Source: Deltaproteobacteria bacterium
Lineage (GTDB): Bacteria; Myxococcota_A; UBA796; SXON01
Assembly: GCA_947490345.1 (NCBI GenBank)
Contig: CANLGL010000004.1
Coordinates: 71,147-135,146, forward strand
Length of the DNA stretch: 64,000 bases
Reading direction: 5' to 3'
Shown: positions 56,251-63,202 of the stretch, piece by piece
How positions within the stretch are numbered: the stretch's first letter is position 1
Layout of the letters: the number at the start of each line of letters is the position of its first letter
The notes under the pieces: generated by a model
Databases searched by the model: none
Seen by the model: the letters and a program-made list of their open reading frames with translations, nothing else
Told to the model about the DNA's origin: nothing
Program-made: the position numbers and the translations under genes

Positions 56251-56870
56251 CCAACCCGAACGCGACCGTCGGCGATCTCCCAACGTTCCGCTGAAAATGG
56301 CTCCAGGTCCCGCTCGTCGTGGGTCACAAGCAAGGTGGGAATACGCCGATCGGCGCACCAGGCCGCCACCTGACCCGCGAGGCGAGCGCGAAGCGAGCGA
56401 TCCAGCGCGGCGAACGGCTCATCCAGCAGCAGCAACGTTGGCCGGGACAAAAGTGCCCTACCCAACGCTACTCTTTGCCGCTCTCCGCCCGAGAGGTTGC
56501 GGGGTGCTCGGGTCAACAGCGCCGACACGCCCAAGAGCTCCGCGACCTCGTCGAGGCCGTCGGCTTGGGCATAGGCCAGGTTCTCCCTTACGCTCAGGTG
56601 GGGGAAGAGCGCCGCGTCCTGCGGAACCCACCCGACGCGACGATGCCAGGGGGCCACAAATACCCCGGGTCCCTGCCAGGTGACACCGAGCGCCTTCACG
56701 GTGCCCGCGGCCCGCCGCTCCACTCCGGCCAAGACCCGTAAAAGCGTGGTTTTTCCTCCACCCGACGGGCCAACCACCCCCACGGCGGCAGCCGACGTGG
56801 CCAGCGACACCTCCAGCGCGAGCGCCCCCAGCGGTACCCGCAGCGCCACGTCGAGCCACGGCTCAGCCAT
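56247..56870 (-). CDS. modC: ABC transporter ATP-binding protein, ModC-like
   Basis: 207 residues. Walker A GPSGGGKTT, Q-loop WVPQDAALFPHLSVREN, signature NLSGGERQRVALGRAL, Walker B LLLLDEPFAALD, H-loop LLVTHDERD. The C-terminal TOBE/Mop regulatory domain of standard ModC (about 350 residues) is absent, so molybdate feedback in that domain cannot occur. It overlaps modB by 8 bp and shares its stop region with the sigma-factor gene on the other strand. Confidence 0.8.
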   Translation of the reverse strand: MAEPWLDVALRVPLGALALEVSLATSAAAVGVVGPSGGGKTTLLRVLAGVERRAAGTVKALGVTWQGPGVFVAPWHRRVGWVPQDAALFPHLSVRENLAYAQADGLDEVAELLGVSALLTRAPRNLSGGERQRVALGRALLSRPTLLLLDEPFAALDRSLRARLAGQVAAWCADRRIPTLLVTHDERDLEPFSAERWEIADGRVRVG

Positions 56871-57552
56871 CCGTCAGCTCCAGGCGGCGTCGCTGCCACC
56901 GATTGAGCAACTCGAAGCCCACCAGCGCGATCACCGAAAGGCCCACGCTGACGACGAGAAGCAGGGTGAGCGCCGACTTGCCATCGGGCGCCTCCAAGAG
57001 CGCATACACGGCCAGGGCGATGGTGCGGGTGCGGCCCTCGATGTTCCCGGCGATCACGGCGGTGGCGCCGAACTCACCCAGCCCCCGCGCGAAGGCCAAC
57101 ACCATTCCCCCCGCGACTCCCGGCAGGGCCAGCGGCAGCGTCACCCGGAAAAAGGTCCGACTCGGCGTCGCTCCCAGGGTCGCCGACACCTCCTCCAAGC
57201 GAGGGTCCACCGCCTCAAACGCACCCCGAATCGCGCTGACGTACAGCGGAAAGCCGACGACTGCCGCTGCGATCGTCGCACCAGTGAGCGAGAATGGCAC
57301 GGGCCAGCCCACCGCCTCCAGCCAGCGACCCACCGGCGACGCGCGGCCGAGCAGCGTCAAGAGCAGCAGGCCGGTGACGACTGGCGGGAGCACCAGCGGC
57401 GTGAGGACCAGCGCCGACAGGACCGAGCGCCCGAAAAAGCGTTTCCGGGCCAACACCCACGCCGTCGCAACCGCAACCGGCAGGGTCGCCACTGTCGAGG
57501 CGGCTCCGACCACGACCGAGAGACCGACCGCGCTCCAAGGATCGGGGGTCAT
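56863..57552 (-). CDS. modB: molybdate ABC transporter permease
   Basis: 229 residues from ATG 57552, which overlaps the modA stop. Five to six hydrophobic helices and the inner-membrane-transporter EAA loop EEVSATLGATPSRTFFRVTLPLALPGVAGG (contact with the ATPase), then GLGEFGATAVIAGN, the ModB-type signature following the EAA motif. The permease couples to modC downstream and modA upstream. Confidence 0.85.
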   Translation of the reverse strand: MTPDPWSAVGLSVVVGAASTVATLPVAVATAWVLARKRFFGRSVLSALVLTPLVLPPVVTGLLLLTLLGRASPVGRWLEAVGWPVPFSLTGATIAAAVVGFPLYVSAIRGAFEAVDPRLEEVSATLGATPSRTFFRVTLPLALPGVAGGMVLAFARGLGEFGATAVIAGNIEGRTRTIALAVYALLEAPDGKSALTLLLVVSVGLSVIALVGFELLNRWQRRRLELTDG

Positions 57553-58256
57553 GGCGTCGGCAGGACGAAGCCGGCGGCGGCGAAGATGGAGCCCGCTTCT
57601 ACCGACCGGCAGTAGCCCAGGAATGCGGCGGCGTCCGCTGCGTGCGCGGCGCCCAGCACCACCGCGGCCGGGTACTCGATCGCGGGGTGGCTGCCGGAGG
57701 GGAACACGAAGGCCGTCCGCACCCTCGGCTCGATCAAGGCGTCCGTGGCGTAGACGATGCCGGCGTCGACCTCGCCGGAGGCCACCCAACCGAGCACAGT
57801 CCGGACGTTGTCGCCGCTGAGCACCCGCTCGCCGATCCGCGGCCACAGTCCGAGCGTCGTCAGCGCGGTGCGCGCGTATCGTCCGGCGGGAACGTTCTCA
57901 CCGGCAAGACCGAGCCGCTTGATCGCCGCGGCGGCCAGGTCCGCCGCCGTCGTGACCCGGAGCATCGATGTGGACGGCACCACCGCTACAAGCGTGTTCC
58001 CGACGAGGTCGAAGCGGGTCGCGGGCTCAATGAGGCCCCCCGCTTCCAACTGGTCCATCCACGCGCCGTCGGCCGAGATGAAGGCGTCCGCGGGCGCGCC
58101 TTGCTCGATCTGCCGCGCCAGCCGCGACGAGGCGTCGAAGCTGAATTCCACGCGGGGGTGGCCTTGCGCCGTCCACTTCTGGGCGACCGCCGGCAGGGTC
58201 TCGGTGAGACTTGAGGCCGCCAGCACCAGGACGGCGGCCACGGCGGCGATGGTCAT
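57549..58256 (-). CDS. modA: molybdate-binding periplasmic protein
   Basis: 235 residues. Signal-like MTIAAVAAVLVLAASS, then ASSLTETLPAVAQKW, FSFDASSRLARQIEQGAPADAFISAD, the ligand-binding pattern of ModA (Ser/Ala oxyanion contacts and D-A-F-I-S-A-D) and GDNVRTVLGWVASGEVDAGIVYATDA near the C terminus. Captures molybdate or tungstate for ModBC. First gene of the modABC operon. The lipobox is absent, so it is probably soluble in the periplasm. Confidence 0.85.
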   Translation of the reverse strand: MTIAAVAAVLVLAASSLTETLPAVAQKWTAQGHPRVEFSFDASSRLARQIEQGAPADAFISADGAWMDQLEAGGLIEPATRFDLVGNTLVAVVPSTSMLRVTTAADLAAAAIKRLGLAGENVPAGRYARTALTTLGLWPRIGERVLSGDNVRTVLGWVASGEVDAGIVYATDALIEPRVRTAFVFPSGSHPAIEYPAAVVLGAAHAADAAAFLGYCRSVEAGSIFAAAGFVLPTP

Positions 58257-58274
58257 GCTTCCAACTATCGCCTC

Positions 58275-60353
58275 GTGCTACGCGGGGGCATGCAATCCCG
58301 CTGGTTCCATCGCCCACGGCTGCACGTGGCCAGCCAGGGAGCTGGCAAGCGGGTCTCGTGGCTCGAACTGTTCTACGACCTGGTGTTCGTGGCCGGCATC
58401 ATTCAGCTCGGCGACGGTCTTCAGGGCGAAGGGTTCGCGATGTTCGCGCTCCATTTCGTCCCGCTGTGGATCGCATGGACGGGATTTTCGTTCTACGCCA
58501 ACCGGTACAACATCGACGACCTCAGCCACCGGCTCGGCGTGCTCGCCAACATGTTCGTCGTCGGCGCCATGGCCATCGCCGCCTTGCCGTCGATGCGGGG
58601 CGAACCGGCCGCCTTCGCGGTCGCGTTCGCCGTGTCGCAGTTCATCATCGCGGGCTTCAACGTCCGGGCCTGGAAACACCTCCCGGAAGCGCGCGACTAC
58701 GCGGCCTACTGGGGTGGCGTCTTCGCGGCCTCGGGCTTGCTTTTCGCCGCCTCCGCGCTGGTCCCGGTGCCATGGACCTACCTGCTCTGGACCGCCGGCA
58801 TCGGCATCATCCTCTTGGCACCGCTGTCGCAAGCCGCGCGCGCGCTCCAGGAGCGCTATCCCATCGATCAGGAGCACCTTTCAGAGCGATACGGGCTGTT
58901 GACGATCATCGTGCTCGGCGAGTCGTTCGTCAAGGTGCTCTCGCTTCTGGCCTCAACCGATGCGGGACTCGACGCCCAGCTTCGCGGCTTCTTCAACCTG
59001 ACCATCACCTGCAGCGTCTGGTGGATCTACTTCGACGACATCGCCGGCGCCGAGGTGCGGAAGGAGCGCGGAAGCTGGCTGGTCTGGCTGTTGTCCCATC
59101 TTCCGCTGACCCTGGGGATCACGTCGCTGGGTGTCGCGGTGAAGAAGGCCGCGCTCTTGGAGGCGGGCGCGCCGGCCCCCGAAGGCGTTCGTTGGCTGCT
59201 CGCCGGAAGCCTCGTGCTGATCTTCATCTCGATCGCCGCGCTGGACTCCGCGACCGAGCGCGCCGACGTACAGGTCTCGGAGCGTACGCGCATCTTCAGC
59301 CGCGTCGCGGGCGCGGTTTTGCTCGCCATCCTCGCGAAGGCCGGTGCGGGCATGACCGGCGACGCATTCCTCGGCGTCGCGGCCGCGCTGTGTGTGGCAC
59401 AAGTCGTGGTGGACCTCATGATCGCGCCGACCACCACGGCGAACACCCTCGCGGAGAGCGTTCCTACCGCGCAGATCGCGGCCGAGAAACGGGACGGCAC
59501 CCCGGTGGCCCCGTTGCGCCGCGCCATCGGGCAAGCGGTCCGTGTCGGGGCCCCGCCGGAGTTCAGGCGCGACCTGTACTTCTTCTTCCTCGAAGGCGGA
59601 TGGGCGAGGCTCTTCCTCAGTTTCATCGCCGTGTACCTGCTCCTGAATCTCTTCTTCGCGGGCCTGTTCATGCTCGAACCGGCGGGGGTGGGCGGCGCGG
59701 AGAGCGCCGACTTCGCCGACGCGTTTTTCCTGTCGGTTCAGACCCTCGGCACCATCGGCTACGGCGTCCTTCACCCGAAGTCGGAGTGGGCCAATCTCGT
59801 CGTCACTGCCGAGGCCGCGGTAGGCATGCTGTTCGCCGCGCTTGCGACGGGTACCGTGTTGGCCAAGGCGGCGCGCCCCCGGTCGGCCGTCCTCTTCGCC
59901 CGGGTCGCGGTCGTGACCCAACGAAACGGGGTGCGCACCCTGCAGATGCGGATGGCCAATGCCCGGGGCAACGAGGTGGTCGAAGCCAGCGTGAGCGTGG
60001 CCGCCGTCATCGATGAGATCAGCAGCGAGGGCCGCCACATGCGGCGAATCGTCGACCTCGACCTTCAGCGGAATCGCCAGCCGATGTTCGGGCTCAGCTG
60101 GACGCTGATCCACCCCTTGGATGACAAGAGTCCCCTTTCGAAGATTGATCTTCACGATCAGAACGCCTGGCTCGGCGTGGTGGTGACGCTGATGGGGCAC
60201 GACGCGACGTACGGCCAGACCACGCACGCCCGCCATGTGTACAGCCCCGACAATCTGAAGTTCGACCATCACTACGTCGACGTCATGGGGCAGCTCCCCG
60301 ACGGCCGGCTGGTCTTGGACCTGACCCGGTTCCACGAGACGGAGCCGGACTGA
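58275..60353 (+). CDS. LtrA-family membrane protein fused to a Kir-type potassium channel
   Basis: 692 residues from GTG 58275; Met6 (ATG 58290) is an alternative. Residues about 20-410 match LtrA (low-temperature-requirement protein A): GKRVSWLELFYDLVFVAGIIQLGDGL at the start, then about ten transmembrane helices. From about 430 an inward-rectifier K+ channel follows: outer helix (LFLSFIAVYLLLNLFFAGLFML), pore helix and selectivity filter SVQTLGTIGYG (T493-I-G-Y-G497), inner helix and the cytoplasmic beta domain with Kir landmarks (AARPRSAVLFARVAVVTQRNGVRTLQMRMANARGNEVVEASV, LDLQRNRQPMFGLSWTLIHPLDDKSPL). All filter residues are intact. A single-chain LtrA-Kir protein is not one I know. Divergent from modA across 18 bp. 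Confidence 0.85.
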   Translation: MLRGGMQSRWFHRPRLHVASQGAGKRVSWLELFYDLVFVAGIIQLGDGLQGEGFAMFALHFVPLWIAWTGFSFYANRYNIDDLSHRLGVLANMFVVGAMAIAALPSMRGEPAAFAVAFAVSQFIIAGFNVRAWKHLPEARDYAAYWGGVFAASGLLFAASALVPVPWTYLLWTAGIGIILLAPLSQAARALQERYPIDQEHLSERYGLLTIIVLGESFVKVLSLLASTDAGLDAQLRGFFNLTITCSVWWIYFDDIAGAEVRKERGSWLVWLLSHLPLTLGITSLGVAVKKAALLEAGAPAPEGVRWLLAGSLVLIFISIAALDSATERADVQVSERTRIFSRVAGAVLLAILAKAGAGMTGDAFLGVAAALCVAQVVVDLMIAPTTTANTLAESVPTAQIAAEKRDGTPVAPLRRAIGQAVRVGAPPEFRRDLYFFFLEGGWARLFLSFIAVYLLLNLFFAGLFMLEPAGVGGAESADFADAFFLSVQTLGTIGYGVLHPKSEWANLVVTAEAAVGMLFAALATGTVLAKAARPRSAVLFARVAVVTQRNGVRTLQMRMANARGNEVVEASVSVAAVIDEISSEGRHMRRIVDLDLQRNRQPMFGLSWTLIHPLDDKSPLSKIDLHDQNAWLGVVVTLMGHDATYGQTTHARHVYSPDNLKFDHHYVDVMGQLPDGRLVLDLTRFHETEPD

Positions 60354-60359
60354 CCTTAC

Positions 60360-60420
60360 GGGGGAAGAGGGCGCCGCCCTCTCCGCCGGACATCGCGCCC
60401 CGGGCGCCCCTCTCCCCCTT
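60360..60420. terminator. GC-rich hairpin region between convergent genes, inverted copy 3 of the repeat
   Basis: AGAGGGC (60366-60372) and GCCCTCT (60376-60382) form a 7-bp stem. An alternative long stem pairs GGGGG (60360-60364) and following bases with the cgccCCTCTCCCCC block ending at 60418, with two bulges. The reverse complement resembles the hairpin ends at 29897 and 39174. Lying between convergent genes, it could terminate both. Confidence 0.45.
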
Positions 60421-60445
60421 CCGGATGGTCCCCGACGCCGGGTGG

Positions 60446-60904
60446 CTACATCGCGCCCGAGTGCGCCCCCACCAGCGCAATCTGCTCGACGCCAGCCGCC
60501 TGCGCGGTGCCGAGCACCCGCTGGAGCCGCCGCCAGGGCACCGAGGCGTCCGCATGAATCTCCGCGCGCGTCTTCGGTCGCGACTGTAACAGCATCTGGT
60601 AGAGCGGATCGATAGATCCATCCTCGCCGATATGCGCCCAGGCAGCGATGCGCTGCCCGTTGACGTGCACCGCCTCGCCGGTGACCAGGATCTCGATTCC
60701 GCCCCGACGGGCATCTTCGGAGTGGGTGCCGGCCAGCTCGAAGGGACCGTCCGCCGGGGCCGGCGCCAGGTCGGTAGAGTAGGTGCGGAGCAGGAAGACC
60801 AACAACAAGGTCATCATGTCGACCATCGGGGCCAGCGCCCCCACATCGAGGCCCACGCCCGCCGCTTCGGGAGAACGTCGAAACAGTCCGCGCCGGCGCC
60901 TCAT
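60446..60904 (-). CDS. ExbD/TolR-family protein
   Basis: 152 residues. One N-terminal transmembrane helix (LDVGALAPMVDMMTLLLVFLLRTY) with the Asp of the ExbD proton path (APMVDMM), then a periplasmic domain (IEILVTGEAVHVNGQRIAAW..., RAEIHADASVPWRRLQRVLGTAQAAGVEQIALVGA). It is the last gene of an ExbB/ExbD/ExbD operon and overlaps the next ExbD gene by 4 bp. Couples proton flow to an outer-membrane or periplasmic partner. Confidence 0.8.
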   Translation of the reverse strand: MRRRRGLFRRSPEAAGVGLDVGALAPMVDMMTLLLVFLLRTYSTDLAPAPADGPFELAGTHSEDARRGGIEILVTGEAVHVNGQRIAAWAHIGEDGSIDPLYQMLLQSRPKTRAEIHADASVPWRRLQRVLGTAQAAGVEQIALVGAHSGAM

Positions 60905-61395
60905 CGGAGGCTGACCTTGGGAAAGCGGGCAGCGTCCGCCGGACCGCGCACAATGTCGATCACCGAAAGCAGCGTGGCGGTGGTGACGTCCGGTCCGGGC
61001 ACAACCTCCGCCTGCTCCTGCGACCGGTCGATCGCGTGCACCGTCGCCATGGCCTCGCTCAGCGCGACGCCGTCCAGCGCCTCCCCTCGCTCCGGAACCT
61101 CGATTCGGCGCAGCTCACGGGTGGTGGCGGAGGCGCCGATGTCCGTCGTAGCGACTTCGAACTCTACCGCGGCGGCGCGCTCGCTCAGCGACACCCGGAC
61201 CGACTTCACCAGGCCCGAGTGAGGCAGCGGTGGCGCCTGACCCGGCGCGGCCAGCCTCAAGTCGACCACGCCCAGGCGCTGCCCGGAGCTGGTGGACATC
61301 AGGAAGAACAACAGCAGGAAAAGCAGCGTGACCACGCCGAGCAACGTCGGCCGCACGTCAGCCTCCACCATCGCTTCCTCGCGAAACAAACGCAT
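60901..61395 (-). CDS. second ExbD/TolR-family protein
   Basis: 164 residues. Transmembrane helix LLGVVTLLFLLLFFLMSTSS; the usual membrane Asp is not found at the expected position (VTLLFLLLFF), so this subunit may not carry protons itself. The periplasmic part (RVSLSERAAAVEFEVATTDIG, ELRRIEVPERGEALDG, DVTTATLLSVIDIVRGPADAARFPKVSLR) keeps the ExbD end motif. Two different ExbD-type subunits in one operon suggest a heteromeric complex. Shares a base with the ExbB stop. Confidence 0.7.
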   Translation of the reverse strand: MRLFREEAMVEADVRPTLLGVVTLLFLLLFFLMSTSSGQRLGVVDLRLAAPGQAPPLPHSGLVKSVRVSLSERAAAVEFEVATTDIGASATTRELRRIEVPERGEALDGVALSEAMATVHAIDRSQEQAEVVPGPDVTTATLLSVIDIVRGPADAARFPKVSLR

Positions 61396-61997
61396 CAGCG
61401 AGATGCGCCGCGGCGCAGGACGTGCACCTTCCCCGCCGTCGCTTCGATCTCGGCGAGCAGACCGCGCGCCTGGGCCTCAAGCGCGGAGTGCGCCGCTAGC
61501 GCCGGGATCGCCACGAACAAGCCGAACGCAGTCGCCGCCATGGCGGTGCTGCTGCCCTCCGACAGGCGGGCCGCCCGCTCGGCCGCCGCGACGCCGCCCA
61601 TGGCTCCGAACGCCTGGATCAGGCCGTACACCGTACCGAAGAGTCCAACCATCGTCGCGATGGAGGCAACCGCCGCCAGATACGGAATCCGCCGCCGCAC
61701 CCGCTGCTCGGCGTCCACGGCGGCCGCCTGCATCGCCTCCCAGCCCAGCTCGGGATCCGCCTGGGCAAACCCGGCCTCCAGCACCGTTTCGAGGGGGGTG
61801 GTCCCCCACGACGGGGTAACGCCCTCGCGCACGGCCGCTTCGGCGCGACGCAGCACGCCCGCCACCTCCACGCGGCACGCCATCAGCGTGATCGTCCGCT
61901 CGATGCTGACCGCCGTCGCAAACGCGAGGATGGCGAGCAGCGCGTACATGAAGGGGGCCGCGGGGCCGCCGAAGGCGTCGAGCAGGTAACGGAGCAT
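61395..61997 (-). CDS. MotA/TolQ/ExbB proton-channel family protein
   Basis: 200 residues. Three transmembrane helices (about 13-35, 108-132 and 150-172). The family segment IPYLAAVASIATMVGLFGTVYGLIQAFGAM... AARLSEGSSTAMAATAFGLFVAIPALAAHSAL carries GLFGTVxGLIxaF and the Thr-Ala-x-G-L helix of ExbB/TolQ. With the two ExbD-type proteins it should form a proton-driven engine. The first helix is N-terminal without a signal peptide. Confidence 0.85.
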   Translation of the reverse strand: MLRYLLDAFGGPAAPFMYALLAILAFATAVSIERTITLMACRVEVAGVLRRAEAAVREGVTPSWGTTPLETVLEAGFAQADPELGWEAMQAAAVDAEQRVRRRIPYLAAVASIATMVGLFGTVYGLIQAFGAMGGVAAAERAARLSEGSSTAMAATAFGLFVAIPALAAHSALEAQARGLLAEIEATAGKVHVLRRGASR

Positions 61998-62003
61998 CGG
62001 GGC

Positions 62004-62939
62004 CTACTGGGTGACAAAGGCCAGGCACTTGGTGCGGGCCTCGGAGTTCTGGAGCGCTTCGCAGATGGCGAGCTGCCGGGTGGGATCAAACCGTTTGAGC
62101 TGGTTGGCGACGCCGTGCCGGCAGTTGTCGGCGTACTCACCGAAGCTCGCGCACGAGGCCAGCGCCTGGTCGACGTCGCGTTCGGCACCGCCCCAGCCCA
62201 CCCCGTGGAAACACAGGGGCTGCCACGACGACGTGGCCTGCGAGCAGGACGCCGCCGCCTCGCTCATGTCGCGACGTGCAAGATACTTGCCCATGCCATG
62301 CCAGCAGGTCTTCCGGGTGAGGGTGTCCCCCTCTTCACGGGCGCAGATCTCGACCGCAGCCGGGAGGTTCACCATCGCCATCTCCCCGATGACGTCGTGC
62401 CGACAGAAGGTCCTGAACGCTTCTGCATCCTGACACCGAGCGATGGCGTACTCCGGATCCGTTTCGGCTAGCGCCAACCCGATGCCGAAGTGGCACTGCC
62501 CCCGCCACTTGACCACCGGGATGCCTTTGCAGAGCTCCTCGGCGAGGGCTCGGCTGGCGGGCGCGACCGCCTCCGCGACGTCGGCCTGGCACTCGTAGGA
62601 CAGCTCTGCGCTTCCGAGGCGCGCACAGATCCGCAGCGCCTCCTCGGGGTCGGCCGCCGCCGTCTGCCGGGCCAGAGCCTGCCAGCAGGTGTCCTGCAAT
62701 TGGCTCGACATCGCCTCGCAGATCGAGGTCGTCAATGCCGCGTCACCTGCCCCGCTTCCGGCGCCGGCCGGCGCGAGCCCTCCCGGCTTGGGCGGCACCG
62801 CCATCGCCGAGCTGGCCTCGTTCGGCGCTTCCATCGAATCCGCGAGCGTCGCCGGCAAGCCCAGCTCCAGCCCGAAGCGCAGCCCCAGCAGGCCGGTGAG
62901 ACAGGCAAGCACGAGGAGGCTGAAGGGGAAGGACGCCAC
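62004..62939 (-). CDS. membrane-anchored protein with eight Cys-paired helical repeats
   Basis: 311 residues. One N-terminal hydrophobic helix (FPFSLLVLACLTGLLGLRFGL) anchors it, with the body in the periplasm after a Pro/Ala linker. From about residue 72 to the end, eight repeats of 30-33 residues each hold two Cys 10-14 apart, with a consensus like I-C-x7-11-C-h-x-G-x-A... A-x-x-D-P-x-x-A-L-x. Examples are ICEAMSSQLQDTCW, RCQDAEAFRTFCRH, SCSQATSSWQPLCF and ICEALQNSEARTKC. The paired Cys probably form disulfides in each helical hairpin, like a Sel1/TPR-type solenoid held by cystines. I do not recognise the family. It lies 6 bp upstream of the ExbB gene and may be its periplasmic partner. Confidence 0.75.
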   Translation of the reverse strand: MASFPFSLLVLACLTGLLGLRFGLELGLPATLADSMEAPNEASSAMAVPPKPGGLAPAGAGSGAGDAALTTSICEAMSSQLQDTCWQALARQTAAADPEEALRICARLGSAELSYECQADVAEAVAPASRALAEELCKGIPVVKWRGQCHFGIGLALAETDPEYAIARCQDAEAFRTFCRHDVIGEMAMVNLPAAVEICAREEGDTLTRKTCWHGMGKYLARRDMSEAAASCSQATSSWQPLCFHGVGWGGAERDVDQALASCASFGEYADNCRHGVANQLKRFDPTRQLAICEALQNSEARTKCLAFVTQ

Positions 62940-62950
62940 GAGGCTGGGGG

Positions 62951-63133
62951 TCAGTCGACGTAGCCGAGCGTGCGCATCCAGTCCTCACGTTCTTTCTCGG
63001 TCATCTGCTCGAAGGTGCGCTCGTCCAACGGGACCACCGGCGGCGGCGGCGGCGGCTGGAGGGCCTGCCAGGTGGCGACGCCGGCGAAGGCCATCGCCAG
63101 AATTGCGGCACCGGCAAGGACCATTCGACGCAT
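62951..63133 (-). CDS. small single-pass membrane protein
   Basis: 60 residues. One N-terminal transmembrane helix (MVLAGAAILAMAFAGVATWQAL) then PPPPPPVVPLDERTFEQMTEKEREDWMRTLGYVD, a Pro linker and short polar helix. It lies 11 bp before the Cys-repeat gene and is probably the first gene of the ExbB/ExbD operon. Function unknown. Confidence 0.55.
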   Translation of the reverse strand: MRRMVLAGAAILAMAFAGVATWQALQPPPPPPVVPLDERTFEQMTEKEREDWMRTLGYVD

Positions 63134-63202
63134 GACAGCAACTTTATCGCGGGCCGGTGCGCCTCGCGATAGACTCTACGGTCTGTGACAAAGGGGTCTC
63201 TC

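Noticed and set aside
58953-60953. 666-residue - strand frame opposite the LtrA-Kir gene
   Set aside because: Arg/Gly/Glu-rich shadow frame; it also crosses the hairpin region and the start of the ExbD gene.
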